This document shows positions 1-8,694 of a stretch of DNA of 64,000 bases, one piece after another. Under the pieces are notes generated by a model that was given only the letters and a program-made list of their open reading frames with translations, was not told the DNA's origin and made no database searches. The stretch is from Massilia solisilvae. Lineage in GTDB: Bacteria; Pseudomonadota; Gammaproteobacteria; Burkholderiales; Burkholderiaceae_D. The first letter of the stretch is position 1. Each line of letters opens with the position of its first letter. A program made the translations under genes and the position numbers. The stretch spans positions 806,001 to 870,000 of the forward strand of contig NZ_JANUGV010000002.1 of NCBI RefSeq assembly GCF_024753215.1. The letters are read 5' to 3'.

Positions 1-2
1 CA

Positions 3-75
3 GCATGGGTCCCGGCTTTCGCCGGGACGACGGCGCATGAAATATCGTCGTCCCGGCGAAAGCCGGGACCCATGC
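3..75. repeat. Perfect extragenic palindrome (REP family B)
   Basis: Bases 3-32 and 46-75 are exact reverse complements (30-bp arms, 13-bp loop). The core is 'gtcccggctttcgccgggac'. Related units lie at 11.1-11.4 kb and 47.2-47.3 kb, always outside genes, so this is a dispersed REP-like family. The long perfect stem could also stop transcription from a gene lying to the left of the window. Confidence 0.85.
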
Positions 76-152
76 CGAGCCGGCCACATCGTCAACGTCG
101 AGGTCGCCGGCCCTTGATCGAAGCCAGATTTCCCTAACCCCCACCACTCGGT

Positions 153-158
153 TATAAT
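153..158 (+). promoter_or_regulatory. -10 element of the 4.5S RNA gene
   Basis: A perfect TATAAT lies about 7 bp before the predicted 5' end of the SRP RNA. No good -35 hexamer is visible at the expected 16-18 bp spacing. Confidence 0.6.
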
Positions 159-165
159 TGCACTT

Positions 166-261
166 GGCGGGCCCCTGCGCATTGCGGCATGGTTTACCTG
201 GTCAGGTCGGGAACGAAGCAGCCAAAGCCGTTCACCGCAAGTGCCGCAGATCAGGCTCGCC
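166..261 (+). ncRNA. ffs: 4.5S RNA, small bacterial signal recognition particle RNA
   Basis: This is the RNA scaffold of the bacterial SRP, which binds Ffh and targets nascent inner-membrane proteins to FtsY. The conserved apical domain is present from about 191 to 225, with the 'ggtcaggtcgggaacgaagc' stretch and 'agcagcc' that form the Ffh-binding internal loops. The first bases (ggcgggcc) pair with the last ones (ggctcgcc at 254-261) to close the hairpin. The ends are set by this pairing and by the -10 box at 153-158, so they are accurate to a few bases. In related bacteria ffs often sits just before dnaX; here three sulfur-related genes intervene. Confidence 0.93.
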
Positions 262-381
262 TCTTCCCCTTCCTTCCGTTTTCGACCGTCCTCAGCGAGC
301 GGTTGCAAATTGCAGTATCATCGTTTCGTCTCGTAGTTCACATTTGCCCTTGACCGGGCGCCTACCACTTCGACGTTTCCG

Positions 382-1350
382 ATGCTAAATAAATCACGCC
401 TGCTGCCGGCGGTGCTGGCGGCCACGATTGCCATTTCCGTTCCCATCGCAGCGTTCGCGGCGCCGGCCGCGCCGGCCGCCGACAACCCGGTCGTCAAGCC
501 CGCCGAGCTCAAACCGCTGATCGAGCAAGCCGACGTGCGGGTGCTCGACATTCGCGCACCGAAGGACTATGCCGCCGGCCACATCCCCGGCGCCGTCAAC
601 ACGCCGTATGCCGCCTACCGCGGCCCCGCGGACAACGCCGGTGCGCTGCCGGCCGAGACCAGGCTGACCGAACTGCTGCGCCAGGCCGGCATCACTGCCG
701 ACACGCGCGTGATCGTGGCCCATGCCGGCAATGACCACACCGACTTTGGCGCCGCCGCCCGCGTCTACTGGACCCTGAAAGTGGGCGGGCTGACCCGCCT
801 GTCGATTCTCGACGGCGGCACGCTCGGCTGGAAGGCCGCCGGCGGTGCGCTCGACACCGCGGCGCCCAAGATCGCCCCGACCGCGTTCACCTATCACTAC
901 AACAAGGCGATGATCGCCGAAACGCAGGAGCTGGCCGCCGAGGTCCAGGCAGGCAAGGCGCCGGTGCTGGTCGACGCCCGCCCGGCCGCCTTCTTCAAGG
1001 GCGAGCAGCGGGTTGACGCTGCGGCCCGTTACGGCACCTTGCCGGGCGCCCGCTCGCTGGATAACGCGGCCTTCTTCAATGCCGACGACAAGACGCTCAG
1101 GAGCGCCGACGAGCTGCAGCAGGCCGTGCGCCAGGCGGGCCTTGCGGACAAGGACGCCGTCTCGTTCTGCAATACCGGTCACTGGGCCGCCACCGACTGG
1201 TTCGTGCTGTCCGAGATCGCAGGCAACAAGCGCGTGAAGCTGTACCCGCAATCGGTGGTGGAGTGGAGCAAGACCAAACTGCCGATGCAAAACGAACCGT
1301 CGCGCATGACCGCGCTGATGCAGGACGCCAAGCGTTCGCTCAAGAAGTAA
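382..1350 (+). CDS. Periplasmic two-domain rhodanese (thiosulfate sulfurtransferase family)
   Basis: A 322-residue protein with a clear N-terminal signal peptide (about residues 1-26, ending AAFA), so it is exported. It has two rhodanese modules, about 38-155 and 175-310. The first carries the fold motifs (VLDIRAPKDYAAGHIPGA, LDGG..GW) but has no Cys in its active loop (VIVAHAGND). The second has the candidate catalytic Cys263 in SFCNTGHWAA. Such tandem proteins move sulfane sulfur from thiosulfate or persulfide donors to a thiol acceptor. The TsuA-type transporter gene starts 8 bp downstream, so the pair probably handles thiosulfate between periplasm and cytoplasm. Family is secure; substrate is inferred. 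Confidence 0.88.
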   Translation: MLNKSRLLPAVLAATIAISVPIAAFAAPAAPAADNPVVKPAELKPLIEQADVRVLDIRAPKDYAAGHIPGAVNTPYAAYRGPADNAGALPAETRLTELLRQAGITADTRVIVAHAGNDHTDFGAAARVYWTLKVGGLTRLSILDGGTLGWKAAGGALDTAAPKIAPTAFTYHYNKAMIAETQELAAEVQAGKAPVLVDARPAAFFKGEQRVDAAARYGTLPGARSLDNAAFFNADDKTLRSADELQQAVRQAGLADKDAVSFCNTGHWAATDWFVLSEIAGNKRVKLYPQSVVEWSKTKLPMQNEPSRMTALMQDAKRSLKK

Positions 1351-1358
1351 GGGCGGGC

Positions 1359-2477
1359 ATGCGTTACCTGAAACGCGCCGGCTGGGTCGGCGGCGCTCTG
1401 GCGCTGGCCGTGGCCGTCACGCTGGCGGCCGGACTGCGGCAAGGCCTGCTGGCCCTGATCGGGATCGGCTTTGGCGCGGTGCTGCAGGGCGCCCGCTTTG
1501 GCTTTACGACCGGCTGGCGCAACTATATTGAAAAGCGCGACCCGCAAGGACTGTGGGCGCAGATGCTGGTGATCTCGCTGGCGGCCGCCCTCACGCTGCC
1601 GCTCCTGGCAGCGCACCCGGGCGAACTGGTGGGTGCGGTTGCGCCGATTTCGTTCAGCCTGGTGCTGGGCGCGTTCCTGTTTGGCGCCGCCATGCAGGTG
1701 GCCGACGGCTGCGGCTCCGGCACGCTCTACAAGGCCGGCAGCGGCGCGCCGGTGTCGTTTGCGGTGCTGCCCACCTTCGTCATCGGCAGCTTTGTGGGCG
1801 CATTGCACCAGCCGGCGTGGCTGGCGCTGGGCGGCCTGTCGCCGGTGGACATGCTGCAGTTCGGCTGGCCGGCCGCGCTGGCGATCACCGTGGCCGGTTG
1901 CGCGGCGGTGGCGTGGGGCGCGTGGGCGGGCGGGCGCAAGCACCGCGCCGCGCACAAGCTGCTGGCCGCTGAAACGCGCTGGGCCAGGCGCTGGTGGCTG
2001 GGCGCCTTGCTGCTGGCGATCCTGTACGCCTTGCATCTCGTGGTGGCAGGGCAGCCGTGGGGCGTGGTCTACGGCCTCGGTTTGTGGGGCGCGAAGGCAG
2101 CCCAGGCAGTGGGCTGGAGCGCGGCCGGCGACGCCTTCTGGGGCGTGGCGCCGCACGCGGACCGGCTGGCCGCGCCGATCCTGGCCGACGTCACCTCGGT
2201 CACCAACGTCGGCCTGATCTACGGCGCGCTGGCCGCATCGCGCTGGAACGGACCGCAGGATGTGCGGGTGCCAAGCGCCAGGCGGATCGTCGTGGCGATG
2301 GCGGCCGGCCTGGTGATGGGCTACAGCTCGCGCATGGCGTTCGGCTGCAATGTCGGCGCCTTCCTGGACGGGATTACCTCCGCCAGCCTGCATGGCTGGG
2401 TGTGGTTTGCGCTGGCCTTCGCCGGGTCGCTGGTGGGCGTGCGCATTCGCAAGCAGGTGATGGGAGCGCCGGCATGA
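1359..2477 (+). CDS. YeeE/YedE-family thiosulfate/sulfur transporter (TsuA-like)
   Basis: A 372-residue polytopic membrane protein of the YeeE/YedE family. Its best-known member, TsuA, imports thiosulfate through a relay of conserved cysteines. Cysteines lie in repeated Gly-rich contexts, DGCGSGTLYKAGSG (Cys118) and AFGCNVGAF (near Cys330), matching the two-fold internal repeat of the family. The ATG at 1359 is preferred over an in-frame GTG-type start at 1263, which would overlap the rhodanese gene by almost 90 bp and add a charged non-membrane leader. It lies 8 bp after the rhodanese gene and overlaps the next gene by ATGA, so the three are cotranscribed and probably translationally coupled. 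Confidence 0.88.
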   Translation: MRYLKRAGWVGGALALAVAVTLAAGLRQGLLALIGIGFGAVLQGARFGFTTGWRNYIEKRDPQGLWAQMLVISLAAALTLPLLAAHPGELVGAVAPISFSLVLGAFLFGAAMQVADGCGSGTLYKAGSGAPVSFAVLPTFVIGSFVGALHQPAWLALGGLSPVDMLQFGWPAALAITVAGCAAVAWGAWAGGRKHRAAHKLLAAETRWARRWWLGALLLAILYALHLVVAGQPWGVVYGLGLWGAKAAQAVGWSAAGDAFWGVAPHADRLAAPILADVTSVTNVGLIYGALAASRWNGPQDVRVPSARRIVVAMAAGLVMGYSSRMAFGCNVGAFLDGITSASLHGWVWFALAFAGSLVGVRIRKQVMGAPA

Positions 2478-2638
2478 GCAAGCGGACATTTGGCATCATC
2501 ACCATCCTGTTCTGGCTGGCGTTCGGGCTGCTGGTTGCGCTGGATTTCTCGCACAGCCAGACCACGCAGGCCGAGCCGCCGCTGATCGCGCTGGGCAGCG
2601 GGCAGGCGGCCAGCGGCGGGCACTGCTCGGGGCGCTGA
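2474..2638 (+). CDS. 54-residue membrane microprotein with a Cys tail
   Basis: It starts inside the stop codon of the transporter gene (ATGA overlap), which is good evidence that it is translated. One hydrophobic segment (about residues 7-23) is followed by a polar tail ending GGHCSGR, whose only Cys is near the C-terminus. I do not recognise a named family. A small subunit or sulfur-carrying partner of the YeeE-type transporter is a reasonable inference from the coupling and the exposed Cys. TsuA systems elsewhere pair with a small sulfur-carrier protein (TsuB), but this one is not visibly TusA-like. Confidence 0.7.
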   Translation: MSKRTFGIITILFWLAFGLLVALDFSHSQTTQAEPPLIALGSGQAASGGHCSGR

Positions 2639-2645
2639 CCGGGCG

Positions 2646-2663
2646 GGGAGCGTCGCCGCTCCC
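2646..2663 (+). terminator. Stem-loop after the sulfur operon
   Basis: GGGAGCG and CGCTCCC form a 7-bp stem with a 4-base loop, 8 bp past the microprotein stop. There is no T-tract, so intrinsic termination is uncertain. Confidence 0.45.
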
Positions 2664-2709
2664 TGCATCCAATCAAGCGCCCGTGCCACTGCGCCAACGC
2701 TGGCCGAAC

Positions 2710-2734
2710 GCGTGGGCGGAAGATTCGCCCACGC
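2710..2734. repeat. Extragenic palindrome (REP family A, half unit)
   Basis: GCGTGGGCG and CGCCCACGC form a 9-bp stem with a 7-base loop. The sequence matches one half of the larger family A units at 16546, 51517, 58690 and 62401. Confidence 0.7.
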
Positions 2735-2797
2735 TACCGGAAACGCCGGCCCCGGCCGATTGTGGGCGGCAACGCACAACTGCTGTAAAATCGCGCC

Positions 2798-4975
2798 ATG
2801 TCCTATCAAGTCCTCGCCCGCAAATACCGTCCCCGGAACTTCGACACGCTGGTCGGTCAGGAGCACGTGGTGCGCGCGCTCACGCACGCCCTCGCGACCG
2901 GGCGTTTGCACCATGCCTACCTGTTTACGGGTACGCGCGGCGTGGGCAAGACGACGCTCTCGCGCATCCTGGCCAAGTCGCTCAACTGCACCGGCCCGGA
3001 CGGCCAGGGCGGCATCACGGCCGAACCCTGCGGCCAGTGCGAGGCCTGCCGTGCGATCGACGCCGGCCGCTTCGTGGACTACATCGAGATGGACGCGGCG
3101 TCCAACCGCGGCGTGGACGAGATGGCCCAGCTGCTCGAACAGGCGGTGTACGCGCCCAGCAACGCGCGCTTCAAGGTCTATATGATCGACGAGGTGCACA
3201 TGCTGACCAACCACGCGTTCAACGCAATGCTCAAGACGCTGGAAGAGCCGCCCGAGCACGTGAAGTTCATCCTCGCGACCACCGACCCGCAAAAGATCCC
3301 GGTCACGGTGCTGTCGCGCTGCCTGCAGTTCAACCTGAAGCAGATGCCGCCGGGGCACATCGTCGGCCACCTCGAGAACATCCTCGGGCAGGAAGGCGTC
3401 AGCTTCGAGGCGCCGGCGCTGCGCCTGCTGGCGCAAGGCGCGCACGGTTCCATGCGCGATGCGCTGTCGCTGACCGACCAGGCGATCGCCTACGCCGCCG
3501 GGCAGGTCACGCTCGACGCGGTGCAGGGCATGCTGGGCGCGCTGGACCAGTCCTACCTGGTGCGCCTGCTCGACGCGCTGGCCAGGCAGGACGGCGCCGA
3601 CCTGATGGCGGTGGCCGACGAAATGGCCAGCCGCAGCCTGTCGTACAACGGCGCGCTGCAGGACCTGGCCACGCTGCTGCATCGCGTTGCGCTGGCGCAG
3701 ACCGTGCCGTCCGCGGTGCCGGAAGACCTGCCGGAACTGGCCGACATCCAGCGCCTGGCCGGCCAGTTCGACCCGCAGGAAGTGCAGCTGTATTACCAGA
3801 TCGCGGTGCACGGCCGTAACGAGATTGGCCTGGCGCCCGACGAATATGCCGGCTTTACGATGACGCTGCTGCGCATGCTGGCGTTCCGTCCGGGGCAGGG
3901 CGGAGCCGATGCGGCGGCCACACCGGCGCAGTCGGCGCCGGCGCGTCCGCAGCCGCCCGCGCGCGCCGCGGCTGCGGCGGTGGCCAGCCACGCCACCGTG
4001 CCGACCCGCCCGCCTGCCACGCCGGTCCAGGCAGCGCCAGCGCCTGCGGCGCCGCCTGCAAGCCAGCCGCATGCAGCACCGAGTGCCGCACAGCCCATGA
4101 GCCCGGCGCGCGCCGCCATCAACGCGGCCCTTGAAGCGGCGCGCGCGGCCTCGCGCAATATCACGGGCGGCAAGCGCCCCTCCGCGCCGCCGCCTGCAGC
4201 GGACAACGCCGCACCGCCGCCCGCCGTCGCGCAAGCTGCACCGGCGGCGCCGGCGCCGCAACCGTCGCCGCCGCACATGCGTGCGCCACAGCCGCCGGCG
4301 CCGCAGCATCCACAAAATCCGCTGATGCGCGCCGCCGGCCAGCCGGCCGGGTCGCCGCCGTGGGACCAGGGACAGCCGGCCGCCGTCATGCGCGGCCAGG
4401 CGCAGGCGATGGAATACGACGACGGCGACACCCTCACCGAAGAACCGCCGTCGTGGGTGACCGAATTTTCGGACGACCGCGCGGTGGCCTCGGAAGCCGC
4501 GCCGGTGGCGCCGCCGCCCGCGCCAGGCCGCGCGCCGGCCGCGCCGCCGTACGCCCACGTGGTCACGCCGGTCCCGGCGATCGCGTGGGACGGCAACTGG
4601 CCTGCGCTGGCCGCAAGCCTGCCGCTGCGCGGGGTGGCGCAGCAGCTGGCGCTGCAGACCGAACTGGTCGAGTGCGTGGCCGATAGCGCATCCGCGACCT
4701 TCCGCCTGCGCGTGCCGGTCGATACGCTGCGCGCCAGCGGCAACAGCGAGAAGCTGTGCGCCGCGCTGCAGGAGCGCTTTCCGCAGGTGCGCGTGAACGT
4801 GGACACCCAGATCGCGCCGGTGTGGTACACCGCCAGCGCGCAAGCGAAGGCGGAGCGCGAACGCCGCCAGCGCGAGGCCGAGGCGGCAGTCGATGCCGAC
4901 CCGTTCGTGCAGGCGATGGCGCGCCAGTTCAACGCCTTCGTGGTGCCCGGTTCGGTGCGCCCCAAGGCCGCCTGA
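2798..4975 (+). CDS. dnaX: DNA polymerase III subunit gamma/tau
   Basis: This 725-residue protein is the clamp-loader ATPase that loads the beta clamp and, in its tau form, couples polymerase cores and helicase. The AAA+ part shows Walker [10 protein letters not shown] (45-53), the zinc module C64, C78, C81, C84, Walker B MIDEVH (129-134) and the sensor motif SRC (173-175). A clamp-loader lid and collar region runs to about residue 360. A long Ala/Pro-rich linker (about 370-600) is typical of betaproteobacterial tau, followed by a folded C-terminal domain that would bind DnaB and polymerase alpha. I saw no slippery heptamer for making gamma. It heads the dnaX-ybaB-yciI-recR cluster. Confidence 0.97.
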   Translation: MSYQVLARKYRPRNFDTLVGQEHVVRALTHALATGRLHHAYLFTGTRGVGKTTLSRILAKSLNCTGPDGQGGITAEPCGQCEACRAIDAGRFVDYIEMDAASNRGVDEMAQLLEQAVYAPSNARFKVYMIDEVHMLTNHAFNAMLKTLEEPPEHVKFILATTDPQKIPVTVLSRCLQFNLKQMPPGHIVGHLENILGQEGVSFEAPALRLLAQGAHGSMRDALSLTDQAIAYAAGQVTLDAVQGMLGALDQSYLVRLLDALARQDGADLMAVADEMASRSLSYNGALQDLATLLHRVALAQTVPSAVPEDLPELADIQRLAGQFDPQEVQLYYQIAVHGRNEIGLAPDEYAGFTMTLLRMLAFRPGQGGADAAATPAQSAPARPQPPARAAAAAVASHATVPTRPPATPVQAAPAPAAPPASQPHAAPSAAQPMSPARAAINAALEAARAASRNITGGKRPSAPPPAADNAAPPPAVAQAAPAAPAPQPSPPHMRAPQPPAPQHPQNPLMRAAGQPAGSPPWDQGQPAAVMRGQAQAMEYDDGDTLTEEPPSWVTEFSDDRAVASEAAPVAPPPAPGRAPAAPPYAHVVTPVPAIAWDGNWPALAASLPLRGVAQQLALQTELVECVADSASATFRLRVPVDTLRASGNSEKLCAALQERFPQVRVNVDTQIAPVWYTASAQAKAERERRQREAEAAVDADPFVQAMARQFNAFVVPGSVRPKAA

Positions 4976-5031
4976 ACACTGAATTTATCCGGTCAATTTT
5001 TGTCTATACCAGACTTTTGGAGAACACAGCC

Positions 5032-5358
5032 ATGATGAAAAACCAGCTCGCTGGGCTGATGAAGCAGGCCCAGGCCATGCAGGACAACATGAAGAAGGCG
5101 CAGGAGCAGCTGGCGCTCATCGAGGTCGAGGGCCAGTCCGGCGCCGGCCTGGTCAAGGTCACCATGACCTGCAAGAACGACGTCAAGCGCGTGCAGATCG
5201 ACCCGTCGCTGCTGGCCGACGACAAGGACATGCTGGAAGACCTGGTGGCCGCCGCGTTCAACGACGCCGTGCGCAAGGCCGAAGCCACCGCCGCCGAAAA
5301 GATGGGCAGCCTCACCGCCGGCCTGCCGCTGCCGCCGGGCTTCAAGATGCCGTTCTGA
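5032..5358 (+). CDS. ybaB: YbaB/EbfC nucleoid-associated protein
   Basis: A 108-residue small DNA-binding protein that dimerises like tweezers. It has the N-terminal [18 protein letters not shown] coiled region and the conserved core [24 protein letters not shown] ending in LPPGFKMPF, nearly identical to E. coli YbaB. It sits 56 bp after dnaX and upstream of recR, the classic arrangement, suggesting a role in recombination or nucleoid organisation. There are two adjacent ATG codons (5032 and 5035); either could be used. Confidence 0.95.
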   Translation: MMKNQLAGLMKQAQAMQDNMKKAQEQLALIEVEGQSGAGLVKVTMTCKNDVKRVQIDPSLLADDKDMLEDLVAAAFNDAVRKAEATAAEKMGSLTAGLPLPPGFKMPF

Positions 5359-5360
5359 CG

Positions 5361-5651
5361 ATGTTTGTCATCTCCCTCACCTATATCGTGCCGCTCGAGC
5401 AGATCGACGGCCACCTGGCGGCGCACCGCGATTTCCTGGAAGAGCAATACTCCAAGGGTAATTTCCTGATGTCCGGGCGCAAGGTGCCGCGCGAGGGCGG
5501 CGTGATCATTGCGCAAGGCGACAGCCGCGCCGAGGTCGAGGAACTGATCCGCCAGGATCCGTTCCACAAGGCCGGCGTGGCGCGCTACGACATTACCGAA
5601 TTCGCGCCGACCATGACGGCCGAGGTGCTGGCGGCTTATCGCGTCAAGTAA
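5361..5651 (+). CDS. YciI-family protein
   Basis: A 96-residue protein of the YciI/YCII domain family, a small dimeric ferredoxin-like fold with a conserved His-Asp pair. Here the pair is probably His20 in [15 protein letters not shown] plus a downstream acidic residue. The conserved segments [17 protein letters not shown] and [16 protein letters not shown] match the family. It starts 2 bp after the ybaB stop and ends 4 bp before recR, so it is embedded in the operon. The biochemical role is not established for the family; some members are dehalogenase-like or lyase-like. Confidence 0.88.
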   Translation: MFVISLTYIVPLEQIDGHLAAHRDFLEEQYSKGNFLMSGRKVPREGGVIIAQGDSRAEVEELIRQDPFHKAGVARYDITEFAPTMTAEVLAAYRVK

Positions 5652-5655
5652 GGCC

Positions 5656-6249
5656 ATGTCTTCCAAATCGCTCGACTTCCTGACCGAGGCGCTCAAGCGC
5701 CTGCCCGGCGTGGGCCCGAAGTCGGCGCAGCGCATGGCCTTCCACCTGCTGCAGCATGACCGCGAGGGCGCGGCCATGCTGTCGCGCGCGTTGTACCAGG
5801 CGGTGGACCAGGTGCATCACTGCGCGCAGTGCAACACCTTCACCGAAGCCGAGGTGTGCGACCTGTGCCAGGACGAGGCGCGCGACCGTTCGCTGCTGTG
5901 CGTGGTCGAAACGCCGGCCGACCAGGTGATGATCGAACAGACCCTGACCTACAAGGGCCTGTACTTCGTGCTGATGGGGCGGCTGTCGCCGCTGGACGGC
6001 ATCGGCCCCAAGGACCTGCACCTGGACAAGCTGGTGGGCCGGTCCACCGACGGCGAGGTCAGGGAAGTGGTGCTTGCCACCAACTTCACCAACGAGGGCG
6101 AAGCCACTGCCCATTACATCAGTGAAATGCTGAAGGCGCGCGGCCTGGCGGTGAGTCGCCTCGCGCGCGGCGTCCCCGTCGGGGGCGAGCTTGAATACGT
6201 GGACGCGGGCACCATAGCGCGCGCCATGCTGGACCGTCGCAGCGCATAA
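5656..6249 (+). CDS. recR: Recombination mediator RecR
   Basis: A 197-residue protein of the RecFOR pathway that helps load RecA onto SSB-covered gaps. The N-terminal helix-hairpin-helix ([20 protein letters not shown]), the zinc finger C56, C59, C68, C71 and the Toprim domain starting [11 protein letters not shown] are all intact, and the length is normal. It is last in the dnaX-ybaB-yciI-recR cluster, with a 4-bp gap from the preceding gene. Confidence 0.97.
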   Translation: MSSKSLDFLTEALKRLPGVGPKSAQRMAFHLLQHDREGAAMLSRALYQAVDQVHHCAQCNTFTEAEVCDLCQDEARDRSLLCVVETPADQVMIEQTLTYKGLYFVLMGRLSPLDGIGPKDLHLDKLVGRSTDGEVREVVLATNFTNEGEATAHYISEMLKARGLAVSRLARGVPVGGELEYVDAGTIARAMLDRRSA

Positions 6250-6356
6250 TAAACAGAACGGCAACCCGCCGGTGAGACGCGGGAGCCTGTTTGAGTGTGC
6301 GCAAGCCAGGCCCGCGGTCGACTGCTATCGTGGGCAAACTCTGAGCGGACCCCAGC

Positions 6357-7499
6357 ATGCATCTCGTCGACATCACCATGTTCTACGCGCCGGAAGGCGG
6401 CGGCGTCAGTACCTACCTGAACGCCAAGGCGCGCTGGCTGGCACGGCACAGCCGCGTGCGGCACACGATCCTCAGCCCCAACGTGCAAAGCCGCGGCCGT
6501 GGCCGCGCGCCGGCGCTGGTGCGCATTCCGGCGGTGTCGGTGCCCGGCATCCACGGCTACCGCATGCCGCTGTCGGTGGCGGGCCCGGCGCGCCAGCTGC
6601 AAACGGCCCGCGCCGACCTGGTGGAGGCCGGCGACGCCGGCCACTGCGCCTGGGCCGCGCTGCGCATGCAGCAGCAGCACGGCGTGCCGGCCGTGGCGTT
6701 CTACCATTCCGACCTGCCGCGCCTGGTGCAGCACCGGCTGGGCCGCGTGTCGGCGGCCGCGGTGCGGCGGTATCTCGCGCACCTGTACCGCCGGTTCGAC
6801 CTGGTGCTGGCGCCCAGCAGGCTCATGGTCGAGCAGCTGGCCGACATGGGCGTGCCCGACGCGCTGCACCAGCCGCTGGGCATCGACAGCGGCGTGTTCC
6901 GGCCCGACCGGCGGGTGGACACCCTGCGCGAGCACCTTCACCTGGCCCCCAACGCCCGCCTGCTGGTGTACGCCGGCCGCTTCACGCCCGAAAAAAAGCT
7001 GCACGTGCTGATCGACGCGGTGCGCAAACTCGGGCGCCCCTACCACCTGGTGCTGATCGGCGGCGGCACCGAGCTGCCGCGCTATCCACAAATCACCTAC
7101 GTGCCGTTCAAGCGCGACCAGCGGCAACTGGCGCGCCTGTTGGCCAGCTGCGACGTGCTCGTGCATCCGGGCGACTGCGAAACCTTCGGCCTGATCGTGC
7201 TCGAGGCCATGGCCTGCGGCCTGCCGGTGGTCGGCACCTCGGGCGGCGGCGTGGCCGAGCTGGTGGACGCCGAAACCGGCATCCTGGCCGAGCCCAACAG
7301 CGTGGACAGCCTGGCCGCGGCCATCGAGGCCATCTACCTGCGCGACCTGGCGCAGCTGGGCATCAACGCGCGCCGCAAGGCGCAGGACCATTACGACTGG
7401 GACCGGGTGATGCCGCAGCTGATGCAGCGCTACGGCAGCCTGGTGGCCAGCGCAGAGCGGGCGGCACTGGAGGTGGAGCGCATCTGTGTCACCGACTGA
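6357..7499 (+). CDS. GT4-family glycosyltransferase
   Basis: A 380-residue GT-B-fold retaining glycosyltransferase. The N-terminal acceptor domain begins with a strand and Gly-rich loop (DITMFYAPEGGGVSTY). The C-terminal donor domain has the usual GRFTPEKKLHVLI turn and the EX7E motif in CETFGLIVLEAMACG, which binds the nucleotide-sugar. There is no signal peptide or membrane segment, so it acts at the cytoplasmic face. The next gene, a predicted deacetylase, overlaps its 3' end by 14 bp. The two probably work on the same glycolipid or cell-surface glycan. Donor and acceptor cannot be read from sequence. Confidence 0.9.
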   Translation: MHLVDITMFYAPEGGGVSTYLNAKARWLARHSRVRHTILSPNVQSRGRGRAPALVRIPAVSVPGIHGYRMPLSVAGPARQLQTARADLVEAGDAGHCAWAALRMQQQHGVPAVAFYHSDLPRLVQHRLGRVSAAAVRRYLAHLYRRFDLVLAPSRLMVEQLADMGVPDALHQPLGIDSGVFRPDRRVDTLREHLHLAPNARLLVYAGRFTPEKKLHVLIDAVRKLGRPYHLVLIGGGTELPRYPQITYVPFKRDQRQLARLLASCDVLVHPGDCETFGLIVLEAMACGLPVVGTSGGGVAELVDAETGILAEPNSVDSLAAAIEAIYLRDLAQLGINARRKAQDHYDWDRVMPQLMQRYGSLVASAERAALEVERICVTD

Positions 7500-8286
7500 G
7501 CCACGATTGCTGTGCGTGTCGATCCACGACGTCGCGCCGGCCACCTGGGCCGGCTGCGAGCGGCTGGCCCGCGCGATCCGTGAGGTGGCCGATATTCCCA
7601 TGACCTGGCTGGTGGTGCCGCGCTACCACGAGCGCGACGAGGTGTCCGAGTCCATGCAGGCCGGTCTGGCCGGCTACCTGGCGCAGGGCCACGAGCTTGC
7701 GTTGCACGGCTACACCCACCTGGACAGCGTGCCGGTGACCGGCAGCGCGCGCAGCCGCTTTTTGCGCGGCGTCTACACCACCCGCGAAGGCGAGTTTTCC
7801 GCGCTGTCGTATGACGAGGCACGGCGCCGCATCCGCCTGGGACTCGACTGGTTTGCCGCGCGCGGCTGGCCGGTGTACGGCTTCGTGCCGCCGGCCTGGC
7901 TGCTCGGGCCCCACGCCTGGCGCGCGCTGCGCGAAGCACCGTTCGAGTACACCACCACCTTCAGCCGCCTGCACCTGCTGCGGCAGGGCAGGTCGGTGCT
8001 GTCCCCGTCGCTGGTGTACGCAGCGCGCAATCGCGCGGGGCGATTCCTGTCGCCGCTTGCAGCCGACGCCGGCGCGGCGCTGCTGGCGCGTGCACCGCTG
8101 GTTCGCCTGTCGCTGCATCCGCCGGACGCGCGCCATCCGCGCCTGCTGCGCCACGCACAGCAGCTGGTGGAGCGCCTGCTGGCCACCCGCGCCGCCGTCA
8201 CCAAGGCCGGCTGCGCACGCGCGCTCAGTACGGCCCCCAGTAGCCGTGGTGCCAGTATCCCAGGCCGGAGTAGTACGGGTAGCTGA
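7486..8286 (+). CDS. DUF2334 / polysaccharide deacetylase-like protein
   Basis: A 266-residue protein with the carbohydrate esterase 4-like layout of DUF2334. The metal-binding Asp lies in SIHDVAP (residues 12-18) and the His pair in GHELALHGYTH (about 70-80). Later motifs are FVPPAWLLG and VRLSLHPPDARHP with a conserved His. Translation starts at a GTG inside the glycosyltransferase gene (14-bp overlap), implying coupling. The last 25 residues look unstructured, and the gene runs 62 bp into the convergent lipoprotein gene, so the original C-terminus may have been shorter. Deacetylation of an N-acetylhexosamine-containing glycan is an inference. Confidence 0.82.
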   Translation: MSPTEPRLLCVSIHDVAPATWAGCERLARAIREVADIPMTWLVVPRYHERDEVSESMQAGLAGYLAQGHELALHGYTHLDSVPVTGSARSRFLRGVYTTREGEFSALSYDEARRRIRLGLDWFAARGWPVYGFVPPAWLLGPHAWRALREAPFEYTTTFSRLHLLRQGRSVLSPSLVYAARNRAGRFLSPLAADAGAALLARAPLVRLSLHPPDARHPRLLRHAQQLVERLLATRAAVTKAGCARALSTAPSSRGASIPGRSSTGS

Positions 8287-8494
8287 GGTAGTTGCGCAGG
8301 TCTTCCTTCGCGCTCAGGTTCAGGATGCAGGCGCGCCATTGGTCGGTGTTGACCGTGTAGCCGAGCCGCTGGCAGGCCGGGCCGTAGATCACCACCATCT
8401 CGTCCGCCTGTGCCTGCATCTGGGCGGCCCGCTCCTGCGGGGTGGTGCAGGCTGCCAGCAGCAGGGCCGCCAGCGCCAAGGGCAGGGTGCGCAT
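8225..8494 (-). CDS. Small lipoprotein with an aromatic tail
   Basis: An 89-residue protein with a lipoprotein signal (LLLAAC, Cys16) followed by a short helical region and a Tyr/Trp/Gly-rich C-terminus (YYSGLGYWHHGYWGPY). Two further Cys (in PACQR and RACIL) could form a disulfide in the periplasm. I know of no function. It is convergent with the DUF2334 gene and overlaps it by 62 bp, an unusually long tail-to-tail overlap. The SD-like 'aggaggcga' upstream of the ATG at 8494 supports this start. Confidence 0.75.
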   Translation of the reverse strand: MRTLPLALAALLLAACTTPQERAAQMQAQADEMVVIYGPACQRLGYTVNTDQWRACILNLSAKEDLRNYLSYPYYSGLGYWHHGYWGPY

Positions 8495-8694
8495 CGTCGC
8501 CTCCTTTCACGGATGGCCCGTGCTTGTCGATGTCTCTTCCCAGACTACTGAACGAGCGTGCGATAAGTTTGATTTCGCTCAATCAGGAACATGACCAGCG
8601 TGCTTGACTGCCCCAAGGTCCTACACCATAACCAGCTTCCTCCGGCATGGTTTTTCTGGCAAGATCGGCGGACAACAACAGGGGAGGAGACACG

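Noticed and set aside
394-1290. Long opposite-strand open frames (for example 394-1290, 2321-4843, 8545-11175, 12074-13351)
   Set aside because: They lie antisense to well-supported genes, have Arg/Gly/His-rich shadow composition and no ribosome sites.
2798-4975. Programmed frameshift in dnaX giving gamma
   Set aside because: No A-rich slippery heptamer with a downstream stem-loop is visible; many betaproteobacteria do without it.
6250-6356. Leader before the glycosyltransferase gene as a riboswitch
   Set aside because: It has some pairing (acccgccggtgagacgcggg) but matches no aptamer core I know.
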